Source: an uncultured Flavobacteriales bacterium
Lineage (GTDB): Bacteria > Bacteroidota > Bacteroidia > Flavobacteriales_D > Sanyastnellaceae
Length of the DNA stretch: 7,516 nucleotides
Assembly (NCBI GenBank): GCA_938092195.1
Contig: CALKHD010000083.1
Span: forward strand, 1-7,516
Direction of reading: 5' to 3'
Shown: positions 1 to 6,010 of the stretch, piece by piece
Numbering within the stretch: position 1 is the stretch's first letter
How the letters are laid out: the number at the start of each line of letters is the position of its first letter
Notes under the pieces: generated by a model
The model's input: the letters and a program-made list of their open reading frames with translations, nothing else
What the model was told of the DNA's origin: nothing
Database searches by the model: none
Program-made: the position numbers and the translations under genes

Positions 1-120
1 CAAAAGTTGAAGAAGCCATTGGGCAAAAAGTTCAAGTCAAAATTAAAAAGAGGAAACACGTTAAATCACAACGTGTTCATAATCGTTTTGTCCTTGTGTG
101 CTATTCTAATTTGCCCGTTC
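1..120 (+). promoter_or_regulatory. AT-rich leader, probably upstream region of the UbiA-like gene
   Basis: By hand count GC is about 36% here (43 of 120) and jumps to about 59% (71 of 120) in 121-240, exactly at an ATG. The stretch is an open frame continuous with the downstream gene, with a TTG at 7 that could serve as a start, but the peptide it would add is Lys-rich and outside the family core. A TTTTG at 86-90 and a TAATTTG at 107-113 loosely resemble the Bacteroidota -33 (TTTG/TTG) and -7 (TAnnTTTG) promoter elements, but the spacing is short and the match imperfect. The alternative is that this is the genuine N-terminus of a longer protein starting at or before position 7. Confidence 0.3.
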
Positions 121-990
121 ATGCGCGCCCCCGATTTGCTCTGGTCCAACGCCGTCATCGCGACAGCCGCTTGCGCGTGCACCATCCGCTCATTTACCCT
201 GATGGGACAAGGGATTTGGGAGACACAGACCCTTCTGTTTTCCCTGGGGATTGGCGCCTCATCCTGGCTGGCTTACACCTGGCAGCGCCACGTGAAGTCC
301 ACCCGGAAAAAAGGGCTCAGACCTGACCACCTTGAGTGGCACCGGGCCCGATGGCCTGCCATTCGTCTCCTCGCTTGTGTCATTTTCCCCTTAGCTCTGA
401 TCCCTGTCCTGCTCTCCCTTCTTGCATTGGCTCAAGAAAGAACCGGCATGGATTGGCCAACAGCTGTGATTTTTGGATCCGCGGTGGCCTTGACCCTCCT
501 CTACGCAGGTTGGCCGGGTGAACAGGGTGCTCGTTTTGCCCTGAGGCGCATTCCTGGCCTAAAAATGATCTGGGTGGGCCTCAGTTGGGCGACCATCACA
601 GCAGCTTGGCCCGCCTGGTGGTCCGGCGCCTTGGAATCCATGCCGGCGGATTCCCTCGCCATGCTGATCGGGGAGCGTTTTCTGATCATCACCGCCCTCA
701 CACTTCCCTTTGATTTGCGCGACCGACAATGGGACCCTCCTTCCATGAAGAATTGGTCAACTGGGCTGGGCACTTGGGGAACACGCGCGCTGGCTCTGAC
801 CTGCTTGATTGCCGCCAACGGGCTTTTGTGGGCTGAATCCGAAGGCTCTTCATGGTGGGCCATGGCAGGCACTGTCCCCATGTGCATCGCGGTGTTGGCA
901 GCCAGAGAAGACCGGCCTGCCCACTATTTCGGCCTTCTCGACGGACTCCTTATTCTGGACGCCCTTTGGATTTGCTTCTGGGTGGGTTAA
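121..990 (+). CDS. UbiA-like integral membrane protein, degenerate prenyltransferase fold
   Basis: About 289 residues from the ATG at 121. I count eight or nine hydrophobic helices, matching the roughly nine of the UbiA superfamily. The best motif is DLRDRQWD (residues 198-205 from this start), which has the D-x-x-D-x-x-x-D form of the second Asp-rich motif of UbiA prenyltransferases, after a conserved-looking GERFLIITALTLPF helix. At the place of the first Asp-rich motif (N-x-x-x-D-x-x-x-D) the sequence instead reads YTWQRHVK, without acidic residues. From memory, flavobacterial genomes carry UbiA-like proteins of this size with a similar change (Y-N-F-x-R type). Known members attach prenyl chains to aromatic acceptors in the membrane; with one Asp site missing, activity here is uncertain and I do not assign a substrate. 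I chose ATG 121 because base composition changes there and the family-like core begins soon after (LLWSN). TTG 7 or an upstream start would give 327 or more residues. The gene converges on hemL with 12 bp between the stops. Confidence 0.65.
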   Translation: MRAPDLLWSNAVIATAACACTIRSFTLMGQGIWETQTLLFSLGIGASSWLAYTWQRHVKSTRKKGLRPDHLEWHRARWPAIRLLACVIFPLALIPVLLSLLALAQERTGMDWPTAVIFGSAVALTLLYAGWPGEQGARFALRRIPGLKMIWVGLSWATITAAWPAWWSGALESMPADSLAMLIGERFLIITALTLPFDLRDRQWDPPSMKNWSTGLGTWGTRALALTCLIAANGLLWAESEGSSWWAMAGTVPMCIAVLAAREDRPAHYFGLLDGLLILDALWICFWVG

Positions 991-1002
991 CCCCTCTGGC
1001 CA

Positions 1003-2313
1003 TCAAACAAAAACCGCATCCAATGCATCCGTAAAGGCCGAAGCTGCCTCGTCAATGACAGCATCTGTGTGGGCCGCGGACACAAACCCGACTTCGTATC
1101 CAGAGGGACCCAAATACACCCCTCGTTCCAACAGGGCGGCGTGCAATTTGGAGAAATGAGCCATGCTGTCCGGATCGATTTCACTGCTCTTTCGAATGTG
1201 AATGCGGTCGCTGAATGCCAACCAGAAAATGCTGCCCCTGGTAAAGATGCGCAGGGGTTGTCCTTGGGCTTGTGCGTGTTCCAAAATGGGGTCCACCAGA
1301 CGGCGCGTCCGGCGCTCTTGGTCCTCGTAGAAGCCAGGCTGCAAGCAAACGGAAAGCTGACCGGCACCCGCCGCCATGGCCACAGGGTTTCCACTCAAGG
1401 TGCCCGCCTGATAAACCGGCCCCACCGGAGCCACGTGGTCCATGATTTCCGCTGATGCCGCATACGCCCCAACGGGCATGCCTCCGCCGATGATCTTGCC
1501 AAAGGCCATCACGTCGGGGCGAATGCCGTGGTATTCCGCAGCTCCTCCAAATGCAACTCGAAAGCCACTGATCACTTCGTCGAACAGCAACAGCACTCCG
1601 TACTTGTCGCAGAGGTCTCGCACCCCTTGCAAGAATGAAGCATCCTGAATCAGCAGGCCATTGTTGGCCGGAATGGGCTCGATGGCCACAACCGCCAAAT
1701 CGTCGGCGTGCTCCTTCATGGCCGCCTCCAACGCTTCCAAATCGTTCAACGGTAAGACCAGCGTTTCGCGCGCATATGCCTCGGGAACGCCTGCAGAAGT
1801 GGAGGTCCCCAAAGTGGCCAAACCGCTTCCAGCCTTGACCAGGAGCGCATCCACGTGCCCGTGGTAGCAGCCATCAAACTTCAAGATCTTCGTTTTTCCC
1901 GTGACCCCCCGGGCCAACCTGATGGCACTCATGGCCGCCTCGGTCCCGCTGGAAACAAAGCGGATTCTTTCGGCATAAGGGTGGTTGTCCAAAATCATCC
2001 CCCCCAGCTCATTCTCTAGGCGGGTGGGCGTTCCAAATGAGGTCCCATCGGCCACCGCCTTGAGGATTCGATCCTGCACAACAGGGTGGGCATGTCCCAG
2101 AATCAATGGACCCCATGAGCAGCAGAAGTCGGTGTACTTCTGGCCATCCGCATCCCAAATGTGGGCCCCTTTGCCTTTGTCCATGAAGAGCGGTGTGCCG
2201 CCCACAGCACCAAATGCCCTCACGGGAGAATTCACGCCGCCTGGAAATCGACGTTGTGCCTCTTCGAACAATGCTGCACTGTTGGTGCGTGTATGAGGGG
2301 TGGAGTTGGCCAT
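1003..2313 (-). CDS. hemL: Glutamate-1-semialdehyde 2,1-aminomutase
   Basis: A 436-residue PLP enzyme of full family length, a class-III aminotransferase that moves the amino group of glutamate-1-semialdehyde to give 5-aminolevulinate, the committed precursor of heme and other tetrapyrroles in the C5 pathway; it acts in the cytosol. Visible motifs: FPGGVNSPVRAF (23-34), typical of GSA aminomutases; SSGTEAAMSAIRLARG (121-136), the PLP-phosphate segment; the YHGH of the cofactor region (150-153); DEVISGFR (245-252), whose Asp binds the PLP nitrogen; and FGKIIGGGMPVGAY (271-284), where K273 is the Schiff-base lysine; then AGTLSGNP (303-310). No key residue is missing. The start is the ATG at 2313; there is no Shine-Dalgarno ahead of it. 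It diverges from kynU and ends 12 bp from the convergent UbiA-like gene. No other hem genes are present, so it stands alone here. A palindrome GGGTTAACCC (984-993) lies just past its stop but has no loop suitable for a terminator. Confidence 0.97.
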   Translation of the reverse strand: MANSTPHTRTNSAALFEEAQRRFPGGVNSPVRAFGAVGGTPLFMDKGKGAHIWDADGQKYTDFCCSWGPLILGHAHPVVQDRILKAVADGTSFGTPTRLENELGGMILDNHPYAERIRFVSSGTEAAMSAIRLARGVTGKTKILKFDGCYHGHVDALLVKAGSGLATLGTSTSAGVPEAYARETLVLPLNDLEALEAAMKEHADDLAVVAIEPIPANNGLLIQDASFLQGVRDLCDKYGVLLLFDEVISGFRVAFGGAAEYHGIRPDVMAFGKIIGGGMPVGAYAASAEIMDHVAPVGPVYQAGTLSGNPVAMAAGAGQLSVCLQPGFYEDQERRTRRLVDPILEHAQAQGQPLRIFTRGSIFWLAFSDRIHIRKSSEIDPDSMAHFSKLHAALLERGVYLGPSGYEVGFVSAAHTDAVIDEAASAFTDALDAVFV

Positions 2314-2389
2314 GTCAATGGATTGGATGCGAAATTAGCGCTCAGAGCCGCCAAGACGTTTCCTTTGTCGGCCAAGAACCACGCGCCCC
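2314..2389. promoter_or_regulatory. Divergent intergenic region between hemL and kynU
   Basis: This 76-bp gap must hold the promoters of both divergent genes unless one starts inside the other. Candidate Bacteroidota -7 elements (consensus TAnnTTTG) are TTCCTTTG at 2360-2367 reading toward kynU and TAATTTCG at 2337-2330 reading toward hemL, each one mismatch from consensus. Neither has a convincing -33 TTTG at the usual distance: TTAG at 2335-2338 is the nearest for kynU, and a CTTGG at 2355-2351 is too close for hemL. Neither gene has a Shine-Dalgarno in the gap. No riboswitch-like or clear operator structure is visible. Confidence 0.35.
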
Positions 2390-3694
2390 ATGCCCCCTGT
2401 CACGACGAATTGGCCCGAAGCACAAGCCTTCCTGAACGAAGCCCGTCAATTGGATGCAGCAGATCCATTGTCAAAATTCCGTGAGCGGTTCCACATCCCC
2501 GCCCATGAAGGCCGCGACTCGTTGTACTTCACCGGCAACAGCTTGGGTCTACAGCCCAAGGGCGCCCAAGACATCATCCAAGGCGAACTCGACGACTGGA
2601 GGAAATATGGCGTAGAAGGCCATTTTCAAAGCCGCCGGCCTTGGGTGAACTACCACGCCTTCGCCACAGAAGACCTCGCCGCCATCGTGGGCGCCAAGCC
2701 GCAAGAGGTGGTGGCCATGAACGCCTTGACCGTCAACCTTCATTTGCTGCTCATCTCCTTTTTTAGGCCAGAGGGGAAACGCACCCGGCTCATGATCGAG
2801 AAAGGGGCGTTCCCAAGCGACCGTTATGCAGCCCTGTCTCAACTTCGCCTGCACGGGTTGGACCCCAAGGAAAACCTGATTGAGATTGCCCCGCGTGCTG
2901 GAGAACACCATTTGCGGCAATCGGACATTGAAGCCAGAATCGCCGAAGAAGGCGACCGCCTGGCCTGCGTGATGCTCTGCGGCGTGCAGTACTACACCGG
3001 ACAATGGATGCCCATGGCCGCCATCACCACTGCGGCCCATGCTGCTGGCGCTACATGTGGATTTGACTTGGCCCACGCAGTGGGCAATGTCCCTATGGAG
3101 TTGCACGACTGGAACGTGGACTTCGCCTGTTGGTGCGGATACAAGTACCTGAACGGCGGGCCCGGTTGCACCGCCGGCGCGTTTGTTCATGAACGACATG
3201 CCCACCGACCCGATTTGCCCCGCCTAGAAGGATGGTGGGGACATGCCGAAAGCCGACGGTTTTTGATGGAGCCCGATTTTGACCTCATGCCTGGTGCCGA
3301 GGGCTGGCAAACGTCGAATGCCCCTGTGATGAACATGGCCGCCCTTCTGGCTTCTTTGTCGGAATTCAAAGAAGCAGGGATGGACACACTGCGAACCAAG
3401 TCCTTGGCACTGACTGATTTTCTTGAAAAAGGCATCCATGCTGTTGCAGCATCGACCGGGGCGCACTTGGAAATCCTCACCCCCACCGACATGGCATCAC
3501 GGGGCTGTCAGCTCAGTGTGGTGGCCCATGGAAAGGGGAAATCCCTCTTCGATCACCTGACCGAAAATGGCGTCATTGTGGACTGGAGGGAACCCGCTGT
3601 GATCCGCATGGCCCCCGTTCCTTTGTACAACCGTTTTTCAGATGTCGCAGAATTCTTGGTCATTCTGGAAAATGGCCTGCGCGAGTCAAAGTAG
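2390..3694 (+). CDS. kynU: Kynureninase
   Basis: A 434-residue PLP-dependent hydrolase of normal family length that cleaves the side chain of L-kynurenine or 3-hydroxykynurenine to (3-hydroxy)anthranilate plus L-alanine in the cytosol. Motifs in order: YFTGNSLGLQP (46-56); GHFQSRRPW (77-85); MNALTVNLHLL (110-120); FPSD (141-144); DLAHAVGNVP (226-235), with D226 and H229 in the PLP site; FACWCGYKYLNGGPG (245-259), with K252 the expected Schiff-base lysine and Y251 beside it; GWWGH (281-285); GWQTSNAPV (305-313); RMAPVPLYN (406-414). H78, S309 and N310 align with the residues that make the human enzyme prefer 3-hydroxykynurenine (H102, S332, N333), so a role in 3-hydroxyanthranilate and NAD synthesis is inferred. 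The other kynurenine-pathway genes (dioxygenase, monooxygenase, nbaC-like) are not in the window. The RCK gene follows 9 bp downstream, so the two are probably co-transcribed without an obvious functional link. The ATG at 2390 has no Shine-Dalgarno, as is usual for the phylum. Confidence 0.97.
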   Translation: MPPVTTNWPEAQAFLNEARQLDAADPLSKFRERFHIPAHEGRDSLYFTGNSLGLQPKGAQDIIQGELDDWRKYGVEGHFQSRRPWVNYHAFATEDLAAIVGAKPQEVVAMNALTVNLHLLLISFFRPEGKRTRLMIEKGAFPSDRYAALSQLRLHGLDPKENLIEIAPRAGEHHLRQSDIEARIAEEGDRLACVMLCGVQYYTGQWMPMAAITTAAHAAGATCGFDLAHAVGNVPMELHDWNVDFACWCGYKYLNGGPGCTAGAFVHERHAHRPDLPRLEGWWGHAESRRFLMEPDFDLMPGAEGWQTSNAPVMNMAALLASLSEFKEAGMDTLRTKSLALTDFLEKGIHAVAASTGAHLEILTPTDMASRGCQLSVVAHGKGKSLFDHLTENGVIVDWREPAVIRMAPVPLYNRFSDVAEFLVILENGLRESK

Positions 3695-3703
3695 ATTGCA
3701 CCC

Positions 3704-4387
3704 ATGAAGAGCATGCGATACGTGGTCATTGGAATCGGCAAATACGGCTCCAGAATTGCCCTCGAAATGGCAGGAAGGGGAGCCGAAGTGTTCGCCATTG
3801 ACTGTGTGGAAGAACGGGTGGAAGATGTCTCCGACGACGTGGCCTTGGCCATCACCATGGACTCAACAGACCCCAAAGCCCTGCGCAGTCAAAAGCTTGA
3901 AGAGCTCGATGCAGCCGTGGTCGCCATTGGAGAAAACTTCGAAGCCACGGTCCTCACCACACTCAACCTCATGGACCTCGGAATTCCCAGGGTCATCGTT
4001 CGGGCTTCGGGCCGAGACCAAGAGCGAATTTTGCGCAAGCTGGGCGTTCAAGAAATCTTGGCCCCGGAAGCTGAATTTGCAAGCTTGGTGGCTGAACGGC
4101 TCATGAACCCCAACCTGCGGGGCTTCTTGGAATTGCCCGATGATTTTGAGATCGCTGAAATTCAAGCTCCAACAGGCTGTGTGGGCCGCACTTTGGGAGA
4201 AATCGACTTGACCAACCGCTATGAGTTGCGCTTGATCACCATTCGCCGGACGTATTCAGAACATGGTGAAGACCGCGAACACCTCATCGGCATTCCTCGT
4301 CCCGACACCAAAGTTCAAGAGACCGACACCTTGGTGGTTTTTGGAACGTTGGGCAACGTAAACCGGTTGTTGGAAGTCAACGAATAA
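3704..4387 (+). CDS. TrkA/KtrA-family K+ uptake regulatory protein (RCK subunit)
   Basis: 227 residues, the length of single-unit KtrA-type proteins rather than the double-unit E. coli TrkA (about 458). These cytosolic RCK proteins form rings that gate a membrane K+ transporter (KtrB/TrkH type) in response to bound nucleotide. The N-terminal Rossmann domain (about 1-130) has GIGKYG (10-15), the Gly-rich nucleotide loop, D33 at the end of the second strand (AID) for the ribose, and AIGENFEATVLTTLNL (74-89), closely similar to the AIGxNxxAxxLTTLxL stretch of KtrA. E122 in APEAE is at the place of a KtrA glutamate in the nucleotide/ion pocket. A C-terminal RCK_C domain spans about 146-227. K13 stands where KtrA has Arg (GxGRFG). 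The start may be M1 or M4; both are ATG with no Shine-Dalgarno. No membrane partner is encoded in the window. The 3' end overlaps the opposing T9SS gene by 11 bp. A general NAD-binding protein is a less likely alternative. Confidence 0.93.
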   Translation: MKSMRYVVIGIGKYGSRIALEMAGRGAEVFAIDCVEERVEDVSDDVALAITMDSTDPKALRSQKLEELDAAVVAIGENFEATVLTTLNLMDLGIPRVIVRASGRDQERILRKLGVQEILAPEAEFASLVAERLMNPNLRGFLELPDDFEIAEIQAPTGCVGRTLGEIDLTNRYELRLITIRRTYSEHGEDREHLIGIPRPDTKVQETDTLVVFGTLGNVNRLLEVNE

Positions 4388-5969
4388 GGGTCACCGACCC
4401 GACTTTTTCTCGGTAGGCACGCAAGGACACTCCGTCCTCAGCCAGTGGCCGCCAAACGGCGCGGTAACCATAAAGTGCTCCAGGGGCCGTTTCCCCACTT
4501 GGAAGGGTCCCATCCCAGTGCTGTTGAATGTCTTCAGACCGGAAGACTTCAAATCCCCATCGGTTGTAGATGGTCATTTCAAACAGCCCAATCCCATCGC
4601 CGTAGCCACCAAATGTGTCGTTGATCAAATCGTCATCTGGGGTAAATGCCGTGGGAAAGAACACACTGTCTTGGGGGCAGAAATCGACAAGTTCTATGCT
4701 CGCGGAGTCCTGACAACCATTCGAAAGCAAGGTCAGGGTGACTGTGTAGGTCCCCTCCTCAGACAAGAGAGCCCCCGGCTGGTCGCCCCCCGTTGACCAG
4801 GAATAAGACACCCCTGGTTGGGTCACATCCACCCAGATAGGTCCGTCTTCATCCAAACAAAGCGAAGTGTCGCTGGCCAACTCAGGCACAGGCGCAGGCA
4901 AATATTCAGGAGAAGCCGAACCGGTGCCCGTGCAACCGGTCACATCCACAGCAATGGCTTCGTAGGTGCCTGAACCATTGACCACAATTGAGTTTCCCGC
5001 CTCACCAGTGGACCATCCCACCCCAGCTACTGTGGTGTCTGAGGACACGTTGGCCGTCAGCACAACAGGCTCACCTTCACAGGCGGCACCACCCGATTCA
5101 ACATCGATGACCGGGTTGCTGTACACCCACACTTGAACCGTATCGGTGCGTTCGCACCCCGCTGGGTTCAACGCCGTGACCCAGTAGACATCCGACGTGT
5201 CTGCGGTGATGCTTTGCACGCTGTCACCTGTGTTCCACGTGATCGTTTCAATGGCAGGATTCAAGCCGCAGTCCAAAATGGCTGTTTCGCCTTCACACAA
5301 CTCCAAATCCGGGCCAAGGTCAATGGAGGCCACGTTGGCCGTCACAAAAATGCTGTCCTCATAGGTACAGCCTCCAGGTGGCGGAGTCGTGGCCGTCACG
5401 TAATACCATTGGTCCGCATCCACCAGCAACTGAGGGGTGGCCGTTTGCGGATCCAAAAGCAACAAGGATGGCTCCCAATCCCAGCTGACGCCGGACATGG
5501 CTTGGGCCTCTGCCGAAGGCTGCAGCGTAAATCCATAGAGGTCGCAGACCAGCGTGTCATCGGCCAGTCCAATGTCGATGGCTTCGGACACTTGAACCAC
5601 AATGGTATCGGTCCAAAAGCAGTTGTTTTGCAGGTCTTGGGCGATGCACCAGATGGTCACAGTGCTGTCAAACACCGTTTCAAAGCTTTGCGTGTCTGTC
5701 CCTCCAAGCAAGTCAAAAGGATACCAACTGAAATTGAAGTTTTCTGGAGCTGCATCGGCTGGGTTGGCATAACCCTGAGCCACATTGATGTAAACAAATG
5801 TCTCCTGAGCCTCGCAAACGTAATTGGGGTTGGTGGAGACATATGGGAACCCGGATCCTGTCGAAACACAGGGGTCCTGAGCCCACGCGCCCAGCATTCC
5901 AATCAGGAAGAGTCCCAGCAACAGAGCGTTGCGTTGAATGGCACCAATCATCTGTCTAAAGTTACCCAT
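4377..5969 (-). CDS. Secreted multi-module protein with T9SS type-B (gliding motility-associated) C-terminal domain
   Basis: 530 residues from the ATG at 5969. A signal peptide covers about residues 1-30: a short Arg-containing n-region, the hydrophobic stretch NALLLGLFLIGMLG, and an AWA|QD cleavage site. Five tandem Ig/PKD-like modules follow (about 50-429), each with a Cys near its start, a central Trp (often WxTG), a GxYxV-like strand in the later ones, and a closing GC or NC. The last 94 residues (about 437-530) match the T9SS type-B sorting domain (TIGR04131/CHU_C type): FPTAFTPDDDLINDTF, then FEMTIYNRWGFEVFRS, WDG, LYGYRAVW, and the terminal GSVTLIR. Such proteins cross the inner membrane by Sec, then the outer membrane by T9SS, and end up on the surface or outside; no enzyme domain is visible, so adhesion or a structural role is only a guess. 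An in-frame GTG at 5993 would add 8 residues, but a strong Shine-Dalgarno points to ATG 5969. It lies 41 bp downstream of the Ig-like gene and probably shares its transcript. Confidence 0.92.
   Translation of the reverse strand: MGNFRQMIGAIQRNALLLGLFLIGMLGAWAQDPCVSTGSGFPYVSTNPNYVCEAQETFVYINVAQGYANPADAAPENFNFSWYPFDLLGGTDTQSFETVFDSTVTIWCIAQDLQNNCFWTDTIVVQVSEAIDIGLADDTLVCDLYGFTLQPSAEAQAMSGVSWDWEPSLLLLDPQTATPQLLVDADQWYYVTATTPPPGGCTYEDSIFVTANVASIDLGPDLELCEGETAILDCGLNPAIETITWNTGDSVQSITADTSDVYWVTALNPAGCERTDTVQVWVYSNPVIDVESGGAACEGEPVVLTANVSSDTTVAGVGWSTGEAGNSIVVNGSGTYEAIAVDVTGCTGTGSASPEYLPAPVPELASDTSLCLDEDGPIWVDVTQPGVSYSWSTGGDQPGALLSEEGTYTVTLTLLSNGCQDSASIELVDFCPQDSVFFPTAFTPDDDLINDTFGGYGDGIGLFEMTIYNRWGFEVFRSEDIQQHWDGTLPSGETAPGALYGYRAVWRPLAEDGVSLRAYREKVGSVTLIR
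4380..4661 (-). other. T9SS type-B sorting domain (C-terminal 94 residues)
   Basis: This segment encodes the conserved end of the secreted protein: a FFPTAFTPDDD start with the N-D-x-F turn, IYNRWG, VF, WDG, a Y-x-Y strand and the terminal TLIR. In the gliding motility-associated C-terminal family this domain is recognised by the T9SS outer-membrane machinery and directs export and surface handling. Its final codons overlap the end of the opposing RCK gene. Confidence 0.93.
4388..4408 (+). terminator. Possible intrinsic terminator of the kynU-RCK unit
   Basis: Directly after the TAA stop of the RCK gene comes GGGTC (4388-4392), a 3-base loop ACC, and GACCC (4396-4400), a perfect GC-rich 5-bp stem. 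Three bases later there are five T residues (4404-4408). The stem is short and the T run is offset, so this is a weak terminator at best. It lies within the last codons of the opposing T9SS gene, which is expected because the two genes overlap tail to tail. I see no equivalent hairpin reading the other way. Confidence 0.4.
4683..5822 (-). repeat. Five degenerate tandem Cys-bracketed Ig/PKD-like modules (protein level)
   Basis: Counting from the ATG at 5969, the modules are bracketed by Cys pairs C52-C117, C142-C201, C225-C272, C297-C346 and C371-C419. Each has a central Trp (W82, W163, W245, W319, W391), and the last three share W-x-T-G or W-S-T-G followed by a strand. The first three close with a (G/N)C followed by D-[ST]-[IV]-x-V or a similar strand; the fourth and fifth are looser. 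The three later modules are shorter (47-49 residues between cysteines) than the first two (65 and 59). The cysteine pairs are presumably disulfides in the oxidising outside environment. The repeat is not obvious at DNA level, so the duplication is old. Confidence 0.6.
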
Positions 5970-5976
5970 GTCGCGA

Positions 5977-5983
5977 CTCCTTT
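5977..5983 (-). promoter_or_regulatory. Strong Shine-Dalgarno deciding the start of the T9SS gene
   Basis: On the minus strand AAAGGAG sits 7 bases before the ATG at 5969, followed by TCGCGAC and then the start codon. Match and spacing are textbook. It lies inside the short extension that would be coding if the GTG at 5993 were used, which argues against that GTG. The hemL, kynU and RCK starts in this window have no such site, and Bacteroidota ribosomes are known to occlude the anti-Shine-Dalgarno, so whether it works is open. Confidence 0.6.
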
Positions 5984-6010
5984 GACATTCCACTGGAACC
6001 GGTCATCAAA

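Noticed and set aside
984..993. Perfect palindrome GGGTTAACCC at the end of the UbiA-like gene
   Set aside because: It has no loop beyond TTAA, leaving only a 3-bp stem, and is not followed by a T run, so it is not a credible terminator; a short palindrome like this can arise by chance.
2350..2377. Direct repeat GCCAAGA (2350-2356 and 2371-2377), 21 bp apart, in the hemL-kynU gap
   Set aside because: Two-helical-turn spacing is suggestive of an operator, but a 7-base repeat within 76 bp has a sizeable chance of arising randomly (roughly 0.15 by a simple estimate) and there is no further symmetry.
2549..3205. A 218-codon open frame on the minus strand inside kynU
   Set aside because: It lies fully opposite well-conserved kynureninase motifs, including the PLP lysine region, and its translation shows no domain.
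5970..5993. GTG start at 5993 for the T9SS gene
   Set aside because: It would place a strong Shine-Dalgarno inside the coding region and add 8 residues, including a Cys, ahead of a normal signal peptide.
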